A DNA stretch of 19,784 nt from Blastocladiella britannica (lineage: Eukaryota; Blastocladiomycota; Blastocladiomycetes; Blastocladiales; Blastocladiaceae). A program made the translations under genes and the position numbers. Location: NCBI GenBank assembly GCA_025349905.2, contig MU624865.1, forward strand, positions 1 to 19,784. Direction: 5' to 3'. This document shows positions 17,700 through 19,784 of this stretch, one piece after another. The notes beneath the pieces are model-generated. The model saw only the letters and a program-made list of their open reading frames with translations. It did no database searches and was not told the DNA's origin. Positions within the stretch are counted from its first letter, which is position 1. Each line of letters opens with the position of its first letter.

Positions 17700-19708
17700 C
17701 TATCGATCGTGTGCAAGGTGGCCGTCATTGACGACACGGCTATGGTGGTGAGAGTGGAAAGCAAACGAGCCCGGTATTGGCGACGTGGATGCCGCCTGAT
17801 GGGTGTGCGAATGGTGGTGTTCTCCTCGGCGCAACAACGCGTCGCGATCACCACCAGTTGTCAGGGCTGCAGGGGACACTGCCGCCGTCCCGACCATCAC
17901 CGCCGACGCCGAGCCCGACGATGACGAAGCTGAGGACGTCAACGAAGAGGTCGGTACAAATGCGATCGGACTGGCCGAGACGGTGGCGATACGTGCGTCG
18001 GGTGGAATCACCGGCGGGTACAGCGACGAAGTGGCCAGCCGGTATGTGGTGCCGATCGACGACGGGTGCGCGTGCGGTTCCATGGTCCCGTACGACGAGG
18101 AAGAGAACGGAACCGTCAGCCATGAACCCGGTCCAGGTCCTCCCACGGTAGAGGGCTCGACCATCGAGCTGGCCATGGGACGCACGCCCCGGCCTCCTCC
18201 AGTGCTGCGGACTGAAGGACCGGTCGACAACGTCGACGACGTCACGGAGTTACCATTAAACGCCCACGACAATGGACTCCCACTGCTCGTCCCGTAGCTG
18301 TTGAAAATGCGGCTGCGCTGCCGGTTATTGGCGATGCGGCGGCCCATGGACATGGGGGCGGTGGCCCCAACGGCTAGGGGTGGTGTGTTGTGAAGTAAAT
18401 GGAGCGGCGGCAGACAGTCGCCGCGTTCGGCCGCGGCGGTTTCGTCGTCATTGTCGTCGTCATCATTGCCGTCATGACCACTGACGGGGTCATAGCACGT
18501 GTCGCGTGAGACGTCCACGTCTGAGTCAGTGCCCACAGGCGAGGCGACGGAAGGGGTGGGGGCTGATACTCCAGCCCACCAAGCGGCACACGGCGCGCAG
18601 ACAGAGTCCATCCCATCGCAACCACCGTCGAGGTCGCACAAGCGCTGCGACAACACGGCACTCCCAGAAGAGGAGTGAAGAACGCGTTTGCACACGGCCG
18701 CGCGCGCCATCAAGTCGCCATCGGCCCACCGGACCAAGCGGCCCATCGCGCTGTTGCGCCCAACTTTGCCCTCGGCGGTCCAGTGGAATCCGTACCATAC
18801 GCCAATCAGAAGCAACGCTGCTGCCCAGACGTCAATGCTATAATGATATTGGGTAGCCACCAGCGACGCAATGGCGGCGATACTGGCTCCCACCGCCGAC
18901 ATGCTCAGCACCGTAGGCCGCGGCGAGTAGTGGGCCCACAGCAGCGCGCAGGTCCCAAAGACGATGGTGTGGCCCGAGAAAAACACGTCTCCGCAGGACG
19001 ACCGGCGTTGCAGGAACAGCAGCACCGTGTCGTACAACAGATTCGGATGCGGTTCCGACGTGCAGTTGACGAGGGGGTTTGGGAGGACTGTCATGAGGAC
19101 CTGTTCCATTACTGCAGTTAGCAGTAGAGTCATCACCACCACCAAGAAAATGTATGCCGTACAGTAGGAGCTCGTAGCAAGTAAAGAGTGCCTCCTACAA
19201 AGCAAGAGCGACGTAATACGGTGGCAGCACGTCGGCCCGAGAGCGCGGCCCTGAGCAGAATCAGCACAGCACACAAACGCACAAACCAGTCGCTCAAGTC
19301 CGGTGGTCCGGCAGCACGGTCACGATACAGAGTGCCCAGCCATTCCATGCCCGAGTCCATGAGCACGGTGCGGTCGGCAACCGGCAGCGCATTGTTGGGA
19401 TTCCAGCGGTCGGCCAGGGAATTGGCGGCGCAGGTCACGAGCGAGCAGGCGGAGAAGTAAACCCAGCTGATGGCAAAGAGACGCGCATCACGATGAGAAT
19501 CGCACAGGCGCACCGACGAGACCAGGAGTCGGGCCGTGGTTAGTGGGGCGGTGGTGAAGGCGCGGGTCCAGTAGTACTTTGAGCTGTCCAGTGCCAGTGC
19601 CAGCGCGGGAGGAGAGGGGACCGCCGGAAAGGGAGGAGTGACGGTCACCGAGGACGACGAGGATTCGAGCGAGGGCGAGGGGGATGGCGGTCGTTGCCGG
19701 CTGCTCAT
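17700..19708 (-). CDS. Sphingomyelin-synthase-like PAP2-family transferase with long C-terminal tail, 2 exons
   Basis: This is probably a membrane enzyme moving a phospho-headgroup onto ceramide (sphingomyelin, ethanolamine-phosphoceramide or a related product). Exons 19708-19163 and 19100-17700 give 648 residues. The first 40 residues are Ser/Pro-rich, with several membrane helices from about residue 76. The exon join gives GGTLYLLRAPT|VLMTVLPNP, which lines up with the SMS motif before the catalytic core. The core has CGDVFFSGHT (H226), and YHYSID (H268, D272). H226, H268 and D272 form the HHD catalytic set, with spacing (42 and 4) close to human SMS1 (43 and 4). The ~360-residue tail after about 288 is unlike typical SMS: Ser/Gly/Asp-rich, with an acidic run and a His-rich end (HHHSHTH, HSHHH). 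ATG 19708 is the first Met after an A-rich leader. Headgroup specificity cannot be read. It is convergent with the seven-helix gene, with 70 bp between stops. Confidence 0.9.
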
Positions 19709-19784
19709 AATTCTTTTTTTTCGTTCAACTGCACGGCTGCGCACTGAACAGAGTTTCGGATGCAGAATTCTGAGATGGAAGTGA
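19709..19784 (-). promoter_or_regulatory. 5' flank of the SMS-like gene (window edge)
   Basis: 76 bp upstream of the ATG before the window ends. On the sense strand there is an eight-base A run just before the ATG. No TATA box is visible, so the promoter probably continues outside the window. Confidence 0.35.

Noticed and set aside
1..19784. tRNA, rRNA, CRISPR or transposon sequences
   Set aside because: I looked in every intergenic region and saw no cloverleaf, spaced repeats, terminal inverted repeats, or transposase or reverse-transcriptase motifs.

Overview
This is a nuclear fungal-type eukaryotic window. It is GC-rich, and its coding sequences are interrupted by short spliceosomal introns (45 to about 92 nt, GT..AG, with CTGAC/CTAAC-like branch sites near the 3' end). 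Its products are eukaryotic: a DNA polymerase epsilon B subunit, an RNF121-type RING ligase, a GATA factor, a microsomal P450 and a sphingomyelin-synthase-like enzyme. A secreted M36 fungalysin points to fungi. Together with the SMS-type enzyme and many orphan membrane proteins it suggests an early-diverging zoosporic lineage (chytrid or Blastocladiomycota); that placement is inference only.

Layout, left to right: (1) 37-2308, minus, a long low-complexity orphan with a compact C-terminal region. (2) 2975-5194, minus, DPB2/POLE2 in seven exons. (3) 5384-6331, minus, a His/Gly-rich protein whose ATG is preceded directly by an A-tract. (4) 6833-8882, plus, secreted fungalysin. (5) 8981-10843, minus, a GATA factor with a polyQ N-terminus, one canonical finger and one stretched degenerate finger. 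(6) 11685-12923, plus, an RNF121-like membrane RING E3. (7) 13318-14104, plus, a four-helix membrane orphan. (8) 14144-15998, minus, cytochrome P450. (9) 16337-17629, plus, a seven-helix, GPCR-like orphan. (10) 17700-19708, minus, an SMS-like PAP2 enzyme with a ~360-residue disordered tail. There is no sign of mobile elements, CRISPR, rRNA or tRNA genes.

The genes are independent transcription units. Tail-to-tail pairs are very tight (39, 70 and 98 bp between stop codons), and head-to-head pairs share intergenic regions of 338-841 bp. A plausible membrane theme runs through the right half: an ER/Golgi quality-control E3, an ER P450, a sphingolipid headgroup transferase, a candidate 7TM receptor and a tetraspan protein. 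Nothing in the sequence proves that they act together.

Gene models were built by hand. I joined exons by reading frame, splice consensus and remembered family alignments. All joined models keep an open frame, but a few splice sites remain ambiguous and are flagged.
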